Below, piece by piece: positions 8,143 through 19,300 of a stretch of 48,793 bases of DNA. The DNA lies in the IMG/VR virus record IMGVR_UViG_3300021962_000174, positions 1 through 48,793 of that record; one strand, 5' to 3'. The translations under genes were made by a program, and so were the position numbers. Below the pieces are notes generated by a model. It was not told where the DNA came from. It worked only from the letters and a program-made list of their open reading frames with translations, and ran no database searches. Each line of letters begins with the position of its first letter. The first letter of the stretch is position 1. Source of the stretch: a virus.

Positions 8143-9417
8143 TTATGACCAAATCCAAATATCACCGGTATCGGTTTGAACACCTACTGTTCCATATCCA
8201 GTTGCACCGCCGTATTGTGGTTGAGCGGGTTGATTACCGGTTGTCCATTGTTGTATTACACCCATGTAAGCATCAGGAACTATGGATGTTGGTGTATTTT
8301 GAGTTGGATCGAGATTGTTTTGAAGTGCCCAACGGTCTGCACTGGCATCAACACCAAGCGCATATCCAGTTGAAGCGGCCTGTTGAACAACGATACCACC
8401 ATCTGTATTGGTATCCGATCCGGATGCAAACAATGCCCACTTATCTTCAACTGTGACGGTTGTTGTATCTAATACAGTATTTGTTCCATTTACAACCAAG
8501 TCTCCAGTAACAACAAGTTTATTATTTACAGTTGTTGTTGATGCACCACCACCTATATTAACAGCAGTTGCACCAGTTGTACCAACATTAATAGTTGTTG
8601 CATTTGTTGTGGCAATGTTAAATGTTCCGGCAGTTGTTGTAATGTCACCACCATTAACATTGAGGTCACCTGTTAAAGTTACATCAACAAATTGTGGACT
8701 ATCTCCTGTTTGAAGACCAGTATCAACATCTGTGTTCACACCATTGATTGTTGCACGAACTGTGCCTTGTGATGGTGAACTGAACGATGAACCACTAACT
8801 GTTCCAGTTGGAAGAGCAGATACAACACCAGTTGTAAATGTTTGTGAAGCAGTATCAAGTGTAATGTTTGGTGTGCTTCCTTCACCACTTGTTGCAGATG
8901 ATACAAGAGCACCAGATGCAGATACAGTAGCAACATAATTACCAGTTGTGTCTGTTCCAAGAGCAACAGAATTAGCTTGTATTGTTGCAACGCCAGTTGA
9001 TGCATCTACAAGAATATCACCACTTATTCCTGCATAAGACGATGAATTGAAAAATGTTTGTAATGAACCAGAATTAACAGAAAGACTATCGGTTCCTTCT
9101 ACTGATAAACCACTACCAGCAAGGTCTGTTAATAAGTTACCGTATGTTGTAAATGAGTTTGTTCCATTACTTGTGAAAAATTTATCTGTATTTGATAAAT
9201 TTGTAATTTCATTAGTTGGAAATGTTGCAGTTGCAGTAACATTTGTTAATCCAGTACCATCACCAGTAAATGAACCCGAAAAAGAACCTGATAGTCGGGT
9301 ATTGGCTACTGATGGTTGTATTTGTTGGTTAGAACCGACTAGTATACCACTTGATGCGGTTACCGCCGATAATTCAGCTGAACTGCCCGATACTATAAGT
9401 TTTTTCCACGTTGCCAT
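8143..9417 (-). CDS. Repeat-rich tail fibre/adhesin protein
   Basis: The product has 424 residues and an ATG start with GGAG 8 bases upstream. It begins MATWKKLIVSGSSAELSAVT, the same N-terminal signature as the long fibre at 1-2952, so this segment is probably a shared attachment domain. The body is beta-rich and full of Ser, Thr, Gly and Asn, with segments such as FTGDGTGLTNV and LTGDLNVNGGDITTTAGTFN that resemble the head-to-tail strands of phage fibres and of intramolecular-chaperone fibres. The C-terminus (about 325-424) is richer in Trp and more globular: EDKWALFASGS, then DRWALQNNLDP and a final TGDIWIWS. That makes it a candidate tip. No enzyme motif is visible. It lies downstream of another repeat fibre, in line with a set of alternative or stacked fibre parts. 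Confidence 0.75.
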   Translation of the reverse strand: MATWKKLIVSGSSAELSAVTASSGILVGSNQQIQPSVANTRLSGSFSGSFTGDGTGLTNVTATATFPTNEITNLSNTDKFFTSNGTNSFTTYGNLLTDLAGSGLSVEGTDSLSVNSGSLQTFFNSSSYAGISGDILVDASTGVATIQANSVALGTDTTGNYVATVSASGALVSSATSGEGSTPNITLDTASQTFTTGVVSALPTGTVSGSSFSSPSQGTVRATINGVNTDVDTGLQTGDSPQFVDVTLTGDLNVNGGDITTTAGTFNIATTNATTINVGTTGATAVNIGGGASTTTVNNKLVVTGDLVVNGTNTVLDTTTVTVEDKWALFASGSDTNTDGGIVVQQAASTGYALGVDASADRWALQNNLDPTQNTPTSIVPDAYMGVIQQWTTGNQPAQPQYGGATGYGTVGVQTDTGDIWIWS

Positions 9418-9440
9418 TTAATTCTCCAAATTTGAGTTGT

Positions 9441-10982
9441 TTATATGAATAAATATAGATTACTTCCTGAAATCACTAAACTACCTGTTGTATCTAACAC
9501 AGGTAATTGATTTGTTGTTGGTAATACAAACTTACCTTCAACATTGAGACTACCACTAATATAAGCAGATCCAGTAAATACCATTGTATCTGCATCAAAA
9601 ATTGTGCTACCGGTTACGGATAATGAGCCCGTAAATTGATGCGTGTCATCCAAAGTATCACCAAATTTTGATGATCCGGATGCATAAAGAGTTTGTATAT
9701 TTACCACCGAAGATGAAACCACATATGTTCTTGCGGTTATCGTTCCACCAACCAAAAGGTTTCCATCAAAATTACCATTTGTTGCATATAGTGTATTAAA
9801 TCTTGGTGAGTCACTTTCAGCTAAACCCAATACTCCTCTTTGACCAGAACCAGAAATTATGTTTGTTCCAAATAAATGAGAAAGAGTTTGTGTTGATGAC
9901 GATACTATTCCACTTGGTTTGCTTAATATATTATCCCAATAAACACTACCACTCAATTCACCACTTGTAACAAATCCTAATGTACTAATTTGTGCTGATG
10001 ATGAAATTGCACCAGCAAATATACCACTAAAAAGTGGAGCAGTAATTGTTCCTTGTGATGTTAATGAACCGCTTAAAAATAATGAACCAGTAAATTGGTG
10101 TGTATCATCTATCGTGTCACCAAATTGTGTTGAACCGGATGCCTTTATAGATTGTATATCAACTATGGATGACGATACTACATAAGTTCTTGCAGTAAGA
10201 GTTCCATCAATAAATGCATTACCGTCTATTGTTAAGTTGCTACCAGATATGTTACCGAATACAACATTATCGGATGTTCCTAATCCAATAGAACTTCTTT
10301 GATTGGAAGAAGAAACTATACCTGTTCCACCCAATACTTGAACTGAACTTGATACAATTCCACTTGGTTTATTTACAATTTGTTCCCAAACACTTGAAGT
10401 AATAAACCCAAAATTTTGTATTTGTTGTGATGATGATATTGTTCCAGCAGCAACAAGATTAGTCAATCCACTTCCGTCACCAACAAATGTTCCATAAACT
10501 GATCCAGATACAAATACTGAACCAGTAAATTGATGTGTGTCAAGTATATCGTTGCCAAATATATTTGAACCACTGCTGAAAGATTGTGTTACACTAATTA
10601 CCGATGAAGATATTATTAACTGTCTAGCAGTTAAATCACCGGTTAGAATAAGGTTGTTAAATGTTGGTGAGTCTGTTGTAGCAAGTCCAAGAACTCCCCT
10701 TTGAGCAGAACTCGATATAATACTTGTTCCAACAAGATGTGTTAATGTTTGTGTAGAAGATGATACAACACCACCACCTAATGCAGACGGTGACAAATTC
10801 TTTAATTGTGAACCGTCACCTTTGAAATAAAAGGCATCTACGGTTCCAGATACAGCAAGTAAAGTAACAAGAGATCCAGTTCCGTCAAGAAGTGTTGAGT
10901 CATCAACAGGATCCGTTTGAAGCAATCTATAATAAGACTCGGAAACAAATAGATTGGTTAGGTCTCTTTGTGTACTTGGCAA
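9441..10982 (-). CDS. Fibre protein built of three 150-residue repeats
   Basis: The product has 513 residues. An in-frame TAA lies directly before the TTG at 10982, and no early Met follows, so TTG is the only reasonable start; GAGAG lies just upstream. Three diverged repeats of about 145-154 residues are visible, each with LTAR or ITAR (near 117, 262 and 416), a VSSS strand, an SGS..FG turn and DTHQFTGS (148-155, 293-300 and 446-453). Between them lie second-tier motifs such as GIVSSS and QRGVLGL. The DTHQFTGS module also occurs once in the long fibre at 1-2952. The composition (Ser, Gly, Thr, Val) and lack of catalytic motifs fit a beta-structured shaft. The N-terminus (TQRDLTNLFVSESYYRLLQ) is the only part that looks helical and may be the attachment end. 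Confidence 0.75.
   Translation of the reverse strand: MPSTQRDLTNLFVSESYYRLLQTDPVDDSTLLDGTGSLVTLLAVSGTVDAFYFKGDGSQLKNLSPSALGGGVVSSSTQTLTHLVGTSIISSSAQRGVLGLATTDSPTFNNLILTGDLTARQLIISSSVISVTQSFSSGSNIFGNDILDTHQFTGSVFVSGSVYGTFVGDGSGLTNLVAAGTISSSQQIQNFGFITSSVWEQIVNKPSGIVSSSVQVLGGTGIVSSSNQRSSIGLGTSDNVVFGNISGSNLTIDGNAFIDGTLTARTYVVSSSIVDIQSIKASGSTQFGDTIDDTHQFTGSLFLSGSLTSQGTITAPLFSGIFAGAISSSAQISTLGFVTSGELSGSVYWDNILSKPSGIVSSSTQTLSHLFGTNIISGSGQRGVLGLAESDSPRFNTLYATNGNFDGNLLVGGTITARTYVVSSSVVNIQTLYASGSSKFGDTLDDTHQFTGSLSVTGSTIFDADTMVFTGSAYISGSLNVEGKFVLPTTNQLPVLDTTGSLVISGSNLYLFI
9448..9455 (-). promoter_or_regulatory. Candidate promoter element TATTTATT before the fibre gene at 9417
   Basis: On the minus strand TATTTATT lies 31 bases upstream of the ATG at 9417, within the last codons of the preceding fibre gene. 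Spacing and sequence match the element at 2984-2991 closely, and both are followed by a similar TTCATATAAA stretch. The assignment is tentative. Confidence 0.22.
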
Positions 10983-11010
10983 TTATTCTCTCTCATAGTG
11001 TGTATGTCTG

Positions 11011-11035
11011 CATAAATACATTCTCACTATAAATA
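11011..11035 (-). promoter_or_regulatory. Two candidate promoter elements in the 66-base gap before 10982
   Basis: The gap between the collagen-like fibre stop (11049) and the TTG start at 10982 holds TATTTATA (11028-11035) and TATTTATG (11011-11018) on the minus strand, 46 and 29 bases before the start. This is one of the longer gaps in the window, and no hairpin was seen in it. A late promoter here would let the downstream fibres be made independently of the 5-kb fibre gene. The assignment is tentative. Confidence 0.28.
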
Positions 11036-11048
11036 TGTAAAAGATTTT

Positions 11049-14000
11049 TTATCCTAATACAATTACAGTAAACTCCAAAACAGTGGGTATATTAGCAAAT
11101 ACTAATTCTATATTATCGTTATCTGTATGTGTTGCTGTATAAGGTTCAGTTGCATTTCCAGGATAAAAAATTTCCTCATTTCCACCATTTTCACGAATAC
11201 ATACCATTACATTTTTAGTACCAAATGCATGATTTATTGCAAACGTATCATCTACACCATTGCCAATTGAAACAGTGTATTTTGAAAATGATACTCCACT
11301 TGTTCCATTATTGCCAGAAGAACCAGATGTTCCCGGCGTTCCTGGATTACCCATTCCTCCTGATGAACCCGATGAACCAGATGTACCCGATGTCCCAAAT
11401 GTTTGACCAGAAGAACCAGCAGTACCATTTTGACCAGATGATCCAGATGTTCCTGTTGTACCTGAAGTTCCAGATGTACCCCTTGATCCAGAAGAACCCG
11501 CAGTTCCAGATGTACCATTAGTTCCAGATGTTCCAGAAGTTCCAGCAGTTCCAGATGTTCCAGCAGTTCCATTTAAACCGTTTTGTCCATTTGATCCAGA
11601 TGTTCCATTAGTTCCTGAAATTCCCGATGATCCAGAAGATCCATCGGATCCGGAAGAACCGGAAGTTCCAGCATCACCTTTTATTCCAGAAGATCCCGAA
11701 GAACCTGTAGATCCCGAAGAACCCGTAGATCCTGAAGAACCGGCATCTCCTGTCCTTGCAAACGATACTATTATAGAATCTCCTGATGAAAATGTACCTG
11801 ATCCAACAACATGACTTACGACTAATTTTGTATATCCAATTCCACTTAAATTATTTGATGTTATATTAAAAACTACAAATGTAGATGAATCGTATTCTTT
11901 AAATATACGAATAGTACCCTTTACAGAAGTTGTAGAGTCATCCAAAGCAGCAATCCATGTAGATGCAATATTTGTTCCACTAAAATTTAAGTCATCTATA
12001 AAAATTCTATCAACACTGCTGTATGTTGTATTATTGAATTTTAAATTTCCATTTAGAGGATCAGTATCGTCTGTATTTGTATTAAATACAAATTTTTGAC
12101 TGTTACCCCCAAATAGTCCAGATGATCCAGCAGTTCCAGAAGATCCTGATGAACCAGATGTTCCAGATGAACCAGATGATCCGGTTGTTCCAGATGATCC
12201 AGATGTACCATTATTTCCCGAAGATCCTGATGTTCCGGGAAGACCAGTATCACCTTTTCCTCCTGAACTACCAGATGATCCGTCTGATCCGGATGACCCG
12301 GATGTTCCGTGTGAACCAGCTGTTCCAGATGTACCGTGTGAACCAGCTGTTCCAGATGAACCAGATGTTCCACCTGTTCCAGATGATCCCGATGTTCCAG
12401 ATGAACCAGATGAACCAGATGTACCAAATGTCCCGTCAGTTCCAGATGAACCAGATGATCCACCAGTTCCAGATGAACCAGATGATCCCGTTGAACCAGA
12501 TGTACCATTTGTTCCAGACGTTCCGGTTGTACCATTAGTTCCAGATCTTCCACTTGATCCAGAACTTCCATTTTCACCAGATGATCCAGAGGAACCATCG
12601 GATCCAGAAGAGCCGGAAGTTCCACCTGTTCCAGATGTGCCAGATAATCCAGATGTGCCAGATGATCCAGATGTGCCAGATGATCCAGATGTGCCAAATG
12701 TCCCATCGGTTCCCGATGAACCGGCTGTTCCACTTGTTCCGTTTACTCCAGATATTCCAGAACTGCCAGAAGTTCCATTAATTCCAGATGTACCAGATGT
12801 ACCAGATGTACCGTCTCTTCCACTTGTTCCAGAACTCCCATTTTCACCAGAAGATCCTGATGATCCGGATGATCCATTTTGACCAGATGTTCCACTGGTT
12901 CCAGATGATCCAGCAGTTCCAGATGTACCGGATGATCCAGATGTTCCCGCATCACCGGTATCTCCTTTTATACCAGATGTTCCAGCAGTTCCAGATGTAC
13001 CGGATGAACCGGATGATCCAGATGAACCATCAAATCCAGAAGTTCCAGATGTTCCATATGTTTCACCTGAAGTTCCAGCAGTTCCAGAACTTGCTGATGT
13101 TCCTGAAGTTCCTGCATTTCCAGTGTCACCTTGTGCACCATTTGTTCCAGATGTACCATTTTGTCCGTTTGTTCCAGATGTACCATTTGTTCCGGATGAA
13201 CCAGATGTACCAGATGTGCCAGATGATCCAGATGATCCAGCAGTTCCTGAAGTTCCAGCTGTACCAGTTATTCCAGCTAAAGATATTTCCCATAATGAAT
13301 ATGTACCACTACCAACACTTCCATCTATATTAACTACAAGTTGACCGTTTCCACTATTATATGAAGTAACTACACCGGACATTCTATTATTAGAATCATA
13401 TGCAATCATAATAACTTGACCGGTGATGTAAGACAATCCAGTTTCTACTGTAAATGTTTTTGATCCAGTTCCAATTGTATTAGTAGTAGTTGATGACGTA
13501 CTGTATTTATCGCCAGAAAATCCAGATGATCCTGTACTTCCACTTGATCCAGAAGTTCCTGATGTCCCATTAGTTCCAGATGTTCCATTAGTTCCTGAAG
13601 TTCCCGATGATCCAGAGGATCCAGAAGATCCAGAAGATCCTGATGTTCCTGATGATGCACTTGATCCAGATGATCCAGCAGTTCCAGATGATCCAGTAGT
13701 TCCAGATGTGCCAGATGTACCGGTGGTTCCAGATGTACCGGTAGTTCCAGATGTTCCATATGTTTCACCTGAAGATCCAGCAGTTCCAGTAGTTCCAGAT
13801 GTACCGGTAGTTCCAGATGTTCCAGATGTACCGGTGGTTCCAGATGTACCCGATGATCCACTGGATCCAGCAGTTCCTGAAGTTCCAAATGTGCCGTCTG
13901 ATCCTGATGAACCAGAAGATCCTGATGAACCAGAAGATCCTGAAGTTCCAGAACTTCCACCACTTCCTGATGTTCCATATGTTTCACCTGAAGTCCCAGC

Positions 14001-16322
14001 AGTCCCTCCTGAACCAGTAGAACCTTGTTCTCCTGAACTTCCGCTTGATCCAGATGTACCGTTTGTTCCAGATGTTCCATATGTTTCACCAGATGAACCA
14101 GAAGATCCTGATGAACCAGAAGATCCTGATGAACCAGAAGATCCTGATGAACCAGAAGATCCAGAAGTTCCACCGGAACCAGCTGTTCCGGATTGACCTG
14201 ATGATCCATCGGTACCAGATGAACCCGATGTTCCACCTGAACCAGCTGTTCCTGATTGACCAGATGAACCGTCAGAACCAGAAGATCCAGATGAACCATC
14301 TGATCCAGAAGAACCATTTGAACCATTGGCACCAGCTGCACCAGGAGCTCCTTGAGCTCCAGAAGTTCCTCCGGTTCCAGATGAACCATTGGCACCAGGA
14401 GAACCACTAAGTCCAGATGTTCCATTTGAACCATTTGAACCGGTAATAGCGCCAGCTGCGTTATGGGCATATGAAGCAGTAATTGCATATCCAGATGTTC
14501 CAGCAACGGAACCTGTTAAACTTCCATTAAATTGACCGCTAAATGATCCAGTAAATCTACCACCATTGATTGTAGTATCACTTCCTGCAGCATATAAGTT
14601 ACCGCCAACAAATGGTATTCCAGTTTTAATAAAACTTCTATCTGCAGGATTTGATTTGAAATCAAAAAATTCAAATTTAAAATCTAGGTATTCATTGCGA
14701 TGAACATTTTTTATTGGAACATATAAAGTAGTATTACTCGGAGAAAACCCTAAATCTAATTTTTCTTTGATAGATACATCAGATATTGCAGCTTTGTCTC
14801 GCATCAAAAATTTTAATATACCATTACCGCCAAAATTTGGTACTATTGAAATAGAATGATTAAATACAACAGCTCCATTTGTATTTGCAGTTGGAACTTC
14901 TCCCAAATATTTACCATAAGGTGTATTATTTACAAAAGCACTACCAGAAATATAAACTGCAATTTTTTGTGCTCTTGTATCCTGTACTGGTGTTCCCAAA
15001 AAGTAATTAAATGAAAGATTGTAAACAGAGTTTGCAACAAATTTTGTTGCATAACTGGATGTTTGAACGAGCAGATGGTCTTGATTACCAGAAAGAGTAT
15101 ATCCAGTTGAAGGAACTATTTGTATTCCATTTGGAATAAATTGTGAACTTGTTACTTTTGTACCACCAGGAGCACCATTTATGGCCTCAACTTTCCAATA
15201 ATTTACAGGATCAATTGATGATGTGGTTGTTGATCCTGAAACTGTTAGAGTTATTTTGTCATCAAAAATACCTAAAGGATTTTCAATTAAGTTATTATTT
15301 GATTCTACTAATATGTTTTTTGGATAAACCTCACCATCATATGCTAATTCAAATTCACTTGATGGTCTAAATGAACTTTTTGTGTGAACTTTTACTCTGG
15401 TTACTTTTCCAGTATCTACATCTAAATTTGTAATGTCTATTTTAGCGTATGGTTTAAGATTTTCCGTTATTATTCTTTGTTTAGAACTTTCATTATATTC
15501 AATCACATACTGTTGTTGTTGGATTGATGTAACTGGTTTTAATAATCCTCTATCTCTTCCTGATGATGCGGTTACAAACATTCTGTCTGCAAGGGTTAAT
15601 CTTGCTGGAGCACGAAATGACGTAACAGAAGTTTTAAATGGTTGATCACCGTATGCTCGTGATCCAGATGGAAATACTAATTTTGATAAAAATGGAAAAG
15701 TTACAGTTCCACCTTTCATTTCAGGTTTAAATAAATTTTTACCGTCAATTAATGAAACAGAATCTGCATTATATGAATAAGATCCAGTCCCTCCCAATTT
15801 TTTTAATTTACTAGCATCAAATTTTTCTTCAATTACATAAGAAGAAATTTCAGAAATATCAAACGTAGGTGTTCTTGTAAATATGATCTTCGAGTCATTT
15901 TTTTCAAAAGAATTTAAGTTCATTCTATGAATATACTTAAAATTTCTAGAAACTACTTCATTTCTTGGAAGACTTTTTAATGATAAATCGTGGGATGCAG
16001 TTCCTACAAATATGATACTAATTTCCCCAATAACATTTATATCATATATGTATATTGATAGTATTCTAGATCCGTCAACATCCAATTTATTTGTGCTTTC
16101 ATAATAAATTGTTCTGCCAGTATTAGAAATAATATCAATTTCTATTGGAAAATTTGAAGATAGGTATTTAAAATTTGGCTTGTATGTGAAGTAATTTTTG
16201 CCAGATTTTATTAAAGTTTGTTTTGCAGTTACATTGATAAAATTTGGAGAGTTTAAAGTTTTGTCTTCAAACCTTGTACGCACTCTACCTAAATTTTTAC
16301 TTTGTAATTCTCGCCTTATCAT
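11049..16322 (-). CDS. Giant collagen-like tail fibre protein
   Basis: The product has 1757 residues, with ATG preceded by GAGAG. Residues 1 to about 625 are a non-repetitive, beta-rich N-terminal region that ends in short GSF/GSL strands (about 595-615), probably the baseplate-proximal attachment. Three Gly-X-Y blocks follow (about 628-935, 1016-1400 and 1522-1675), made almost only of Gly, Ser, Thr and some Ala, Asn, Asp. They are separated by two globular inserts (about 937-1016 and 1402-1522) that have strand-rich sequences such as [20 protein letters not shown]-terminal globular domain (about 1677-1757) contains [20 protein letters not shown] and may nucleate trimer formation or bind the host. 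Collagen-like Gly-X-Y tracts are known in phage fibres as trimeric stalks. The lack of proline in the repeats means stability would have to come from other features, possibly Thr/Ser glycosylation by the transferases at 2999-7132 (inference). Confidence 0.87.
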   Translation of the reverse strand: MIRRELQSKNLGRVRTRFEDKTLNSPNFINVTAKQTLIKSGKNYFTYKPNFKYLSSNFPIEIDIISNTGRTIYYESTNKLDVDGSRILSIYIYDINVIGEISIIFVGTASHDLSLKSLPRNEVVSRNFKYIHRMNLNSFEKNDSKIIFTRTPTFDISEISSYVIEEKFDASKLKKLGGTGSYSYNADSVSLIDGKNLFKPEMKGGTVTFPFLSKLVFPSGSRAYGDQPFKTSVTSFRAPARLTLADRMFVTASSGRDRGLLKPVTSIQQQQYVIEYNESSKQRIITENLKPYAKIDITNLDVDTGKVTRVKVHTKSSFRPSSEFELAYDGEVYPKNILVESNNNLIENPLGIFDDKITLTVSGSTTTSSIDPVNYWKVEAINGAPGGTKVTSSQFIPNGIQIVPSTGYTLSGNQDHLLVQTSSYATKFVANSVYNLSFNYFLGTPVQDTRAQKIAVYISGSAFVNNTPYGKYLGEVPTANTNGAVVFNHSISIVPNFGGNGILKFLMRDKAAISDVSIKEKLDLGFSPSNTTLYVPIKNVHRNEYLDFKFEFFDFKSNPADRSFIKTGIPFVGGNLYAAGSDTTINGGRFTGSFSGQFNGSLTGSVAGTSGYAITASYAHNAAGAITGSNGSNGTSGLSGSPGANGSSGTGGTSGAQGAPGAAGANGSNGSSGSDGSSGSSGSDGSSGQSGTAGSGGTSGSSGTDGSSGQSGTAGSGGTSGSSGSSGSSGSSGSSGSSGSSGSSGETYGTSGTNGTSGSSGSSGEQGSTGSGGTAGTSGETYGTSGSGGSSGTSGSSGSSGSSGSSGSDGTFGTSGTAGSSGSSGTSGTTGTSGTSGTTGTSGTTGTAGSSGETYGTSGTTGTSGTTGTSGTSGTTGSSGTAGSSGSSASSGTSGSSGSSGSSGSSGTSGTNGTSGTNGTSGTSGSSGSTGSSGFSGDKYSTSSTTTNTIGTGSKTFTVETGLSYITGQVIMIAYDSNNRMSGVVTSYNSGNGQLVVNIDGSVGSGTYSLWEISLAGITGTAGTSGTAGSSGSSGTSGTSGSSGTNGTSGTNGQNGTSGTNGAQGDTGNAGTSGTSASSGTAGTSGETYGTSGTSGFDGSSGSSGSSGTSGTAGTSGIKGDTGDAGTSGSSGTSGTAGSSGTSGTSGQNGSSGSSGSSGENGSSGTSGRDGTSGTSGTSGINGTSGSSGISGVNGTSGTAGSSGTDGTFGTSGSSGTSGSSGTSGLSGTSGTGGTSGSSGSDGSSGSSGENGSSGSSGRSGTNGTTGTSGTNGTSGSTGSSGSSGTGGSSGSSGTDGTFGTSGSSGSSGTSGSSGTGGTSGSSGTAGSHGTSGTAGSHGTSGSSGSDGSSGSSGGKGDTGLPGTSGSSGNNGTSGSSGTTGSSGSSGTSGSSGSSGTAGSSGLFGGNSQKFVFNTNTDDTDPLNGNLKFNNTTYSSVDRIFIDDLNFSGTNIASTWIAALDDSTTSVKGTIRIFKEYDSSTFVVFNITSNNLSGIGYTKLVVSHVVGSGTFSSGDSIIVSFARTGDAGSSGSTGSSGSTGSSGSSGIKGDAGTSGSSGSDGSSGSSGISGTNGTSGSNGQNGLNGTAGTSGTAGTSGTSGTNGTSGTAGSSGSRGTSGTSGTTGTSGSSGQNGTAGSSGQTFGTSGTSGSSGSSGGMGNPGTPGTSGSSGNNGTSGVSFSKYTVSIGNGVDDTFAINHAFGTKNVMVCIRENGGNEEIFYPGNATEPYTATHTDNDNIELVFANIPTVLEFTVIVLG

Positions 16323-16333
16323 TTATCTCTCTA

Positions 16334-19300
16334 TTATGTCTCTATTTTAGAAAATCCATTTTCTTTTTTAATCTCAATATGATTATCAACCATGTCACGA
16401 ACACTATCTATATGTGATATAAGTATCACGAACTCAAATTGTGTTTTCAAATACTCCATGAACAGAGAGAAGTTTGCCATTACCGTTGGATCGAGAACAC
16501 CCAATCCCTCGTCTATTGCAATAAAGTTTGGTCTTGGTAAAGACGAAACTTGTATCAATGCTGTTCTTATTGCAAGTGATGAAATAAACTTTTCCATTCC
16601 ACTTGACAATTCCAAATTCCAAAAACGGTCATTATCATATACAATGTATGTATTGATACTCTTACCGTCTGTATCAAACAAAACTTGAAAATCTACAATG
16701 TTTGCCAATATATTATTAGTTTCCTCTTGAATACTTGGCAAAGCATTACTTATCAATTCATACGGAACACCGTTTCTGTTTACTGCTTTCAAATAATAAT
16801 CGTATGCTTCATATTCTTTTTCAAGGTCTTTCAACTTTTGTATAGATACCTCACATTCGTCTATTACTTTCTCACTAACCTTTACATTACCACTATACTC
16901 TAAAATGTTTTCATCAATTTTTTTCAATTCAAATTTTGATAGAGTATTCTTTTCATTTTCTAATTTATCAATTTCTGATTGAATTTTATTATTTTGATTG
17001 ATGGCATCTTCATTTTCTTTATACTTTTCAATCTGATTATCTATGTTACCAATTTCATCTTCTATTTTTTTCTGTTCTTCTTTTGCAGAAAATATCTGTT
17101 TTTCTATCGAATATATTTGTTTCTCATATTTGAAAGCACTATTTTCAATAGAATGTAATTTTTCCAATTCAGAGTAAACGAATGAATTTTTTGTAAATTC
17201 ATCATTCAAATCATTCAATTCAAAATTTAATTCATCTCTGTCTTGTTCAAATCCCCAAATTTGTGATTTTGCTCTTTCTGCATCCTTAACAAAAACATTA
17301 TTTACACAGAACTCACAGTTTGGATCATACTCATGGTCTTTCAAATTATCAATTTTATCTTGACAATGTTGGACTTTTAACTTTACACTACGCAAATCAG
17401 CTTCAAGTTCTGTTATTCTGTTCCTAACAATATCAATTCTTTCTTTACTTTTCATAAGAGTTTCTTTATCAAACTCTTTTGCCAATCCAATATACTTTGT
17501 GTGTGATGTCTTAGCATCATCTAATTCATCTTCCAATGACTTTATTTCATTCGATAAATCATTACTCTTTCTATCTAATAAATATCTCTTATCCAATAAT
17601 GATTGGACAGATTTGGAAGAAAAATTGTCTGCAATCGGTATTAGTTTTTTATTTAATTCCGAAATAGAAACGGTTAATTTTTCAATTTTTTTCTCAATAT
17701 AACCCTTCTGGTCAGTTGTTTCTTCCAAAAGTATCGTATTTGATTTATGACTACCCATTGCATCGGACAACTTCGTAGAGTAATCATGTTTCTTAAATTC
17801 TTTTACTAATGCCTGCAATCCCTTTACTTCATCAGTAGCAATACTATTTAGTTCCTCGAATAGATTTAAGTCAAAGAATTGTGCTAATAAATCCTTCCTA
17901 TCCTTTTGTGCCTTGTCTACAAAGTTTGTATTATTACCTTGCAGTGACATTGCAGTTAGGACAAAATCATCATAGTTCCCAATATACTTCCGTATGGCGT
18001 AATTAGTTCCGTCACGGTCTTCGCCATTAAGTGATACCAAGTCACCGTTTTCTTCATACCAAAAATCTACATTAACTTTTACATTACCCTTCTTTTCTTT
18101 TGTAGCAACTCTCTTTATGTAAAAGTTTTTTTCACCAATCATAAAATGCAGTTTACATTGAAAGTTATCTTTCTTATTGTTCAAAACTTGTGCCGCTTTG
18201 AATGTCCTTGAACACTTATCGAAAAGACAGAACATAATTGCATCAAGAACAGAAGACTTACCACTTGCATTTGGTGCGAACAATCCATATATGCCATTCA
18301 TTCCATCAAATTGTATTCTATTTCCCTTTCCATATGAAAACATATTTTCAAATTCAAATGAAATTGGTTTCCATACAAGATTACGAACTACATCACTTTC
18401 GGATAATTTTGTATTTACATTTCTGTTAATACCTCTAATCTTTTCAAGTATGTCATCTGTTACTCCAAACTTATCGTTTACATAATCAGTAATCAATTTG
18501 TTTTGATATTCTACATCACGAATTTTACCAATAGGATTTACTTTTGTTTGAACATTACCATTGCTTGAACCAACAAGGTGTTGTGTTCTAATATCTATCA
18601 CATTTGTCAATGACTTTAATTCAGTCATTATTTGATTGACTTCTGAATGTGGTGTGTTTGATATACGCAAACGAATTGAATTATACTTTGTCCACTTTGT
18701 TGGCAATTTTTTAATTTTACCGTTTTCAACATCAATTGTATGATAAGACCAATCATTTTCAATCTCTATGAATTTTGATTTCTTATTTTTAATGTCCCAC
18801 TCAATAATGCCATGAACTAACCCCTCACCATAATTTTGTTGTATGAGTGAACCGGCATAAGCAAACTTTCCATCAACATCAAGGTATTGAAACTTATGAA
18901 TATCTCCAAACATCCCATAGTCAAAACCATCGAACATTTCAATCTTAACATCATTGTGTTTCATAAGAACGCCCGCATCAGTTGATGCCCTATCAACAGG
19001 TCCGTGATACAATACTATTTTTGTTCTATCACCTTGAACATTATTTGCTAAAATAAAGTCTTTTGGATTTTCATAAACAGAATTGAGAACAAAATCAACA
19101 TTCTCCAATGAGTATACACCGCTTTGTTTTAGATAAAATAATTCATTCATTTCACCATTTATCAACGAAACAATCGGTGAAAGTGCATCCATTCTACTCA
19201 TATTATTTAAGTTACAATCGTGATTACCAGCAATCAAAATAGTTGGTGCAATCTTGGAAAGAGTGTCAAGAAATTCTGTTACCATATCAACAAGTTCTGG

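Noticed and set aside
13708-14196. Plus-strand open frame of 162 codons with [10 protein letters not shown] repeats
   Set aside because: Same artefact opposite the 1757-residue collagen-like fibre. The minus-strand frame is the one with globular domains on either side.
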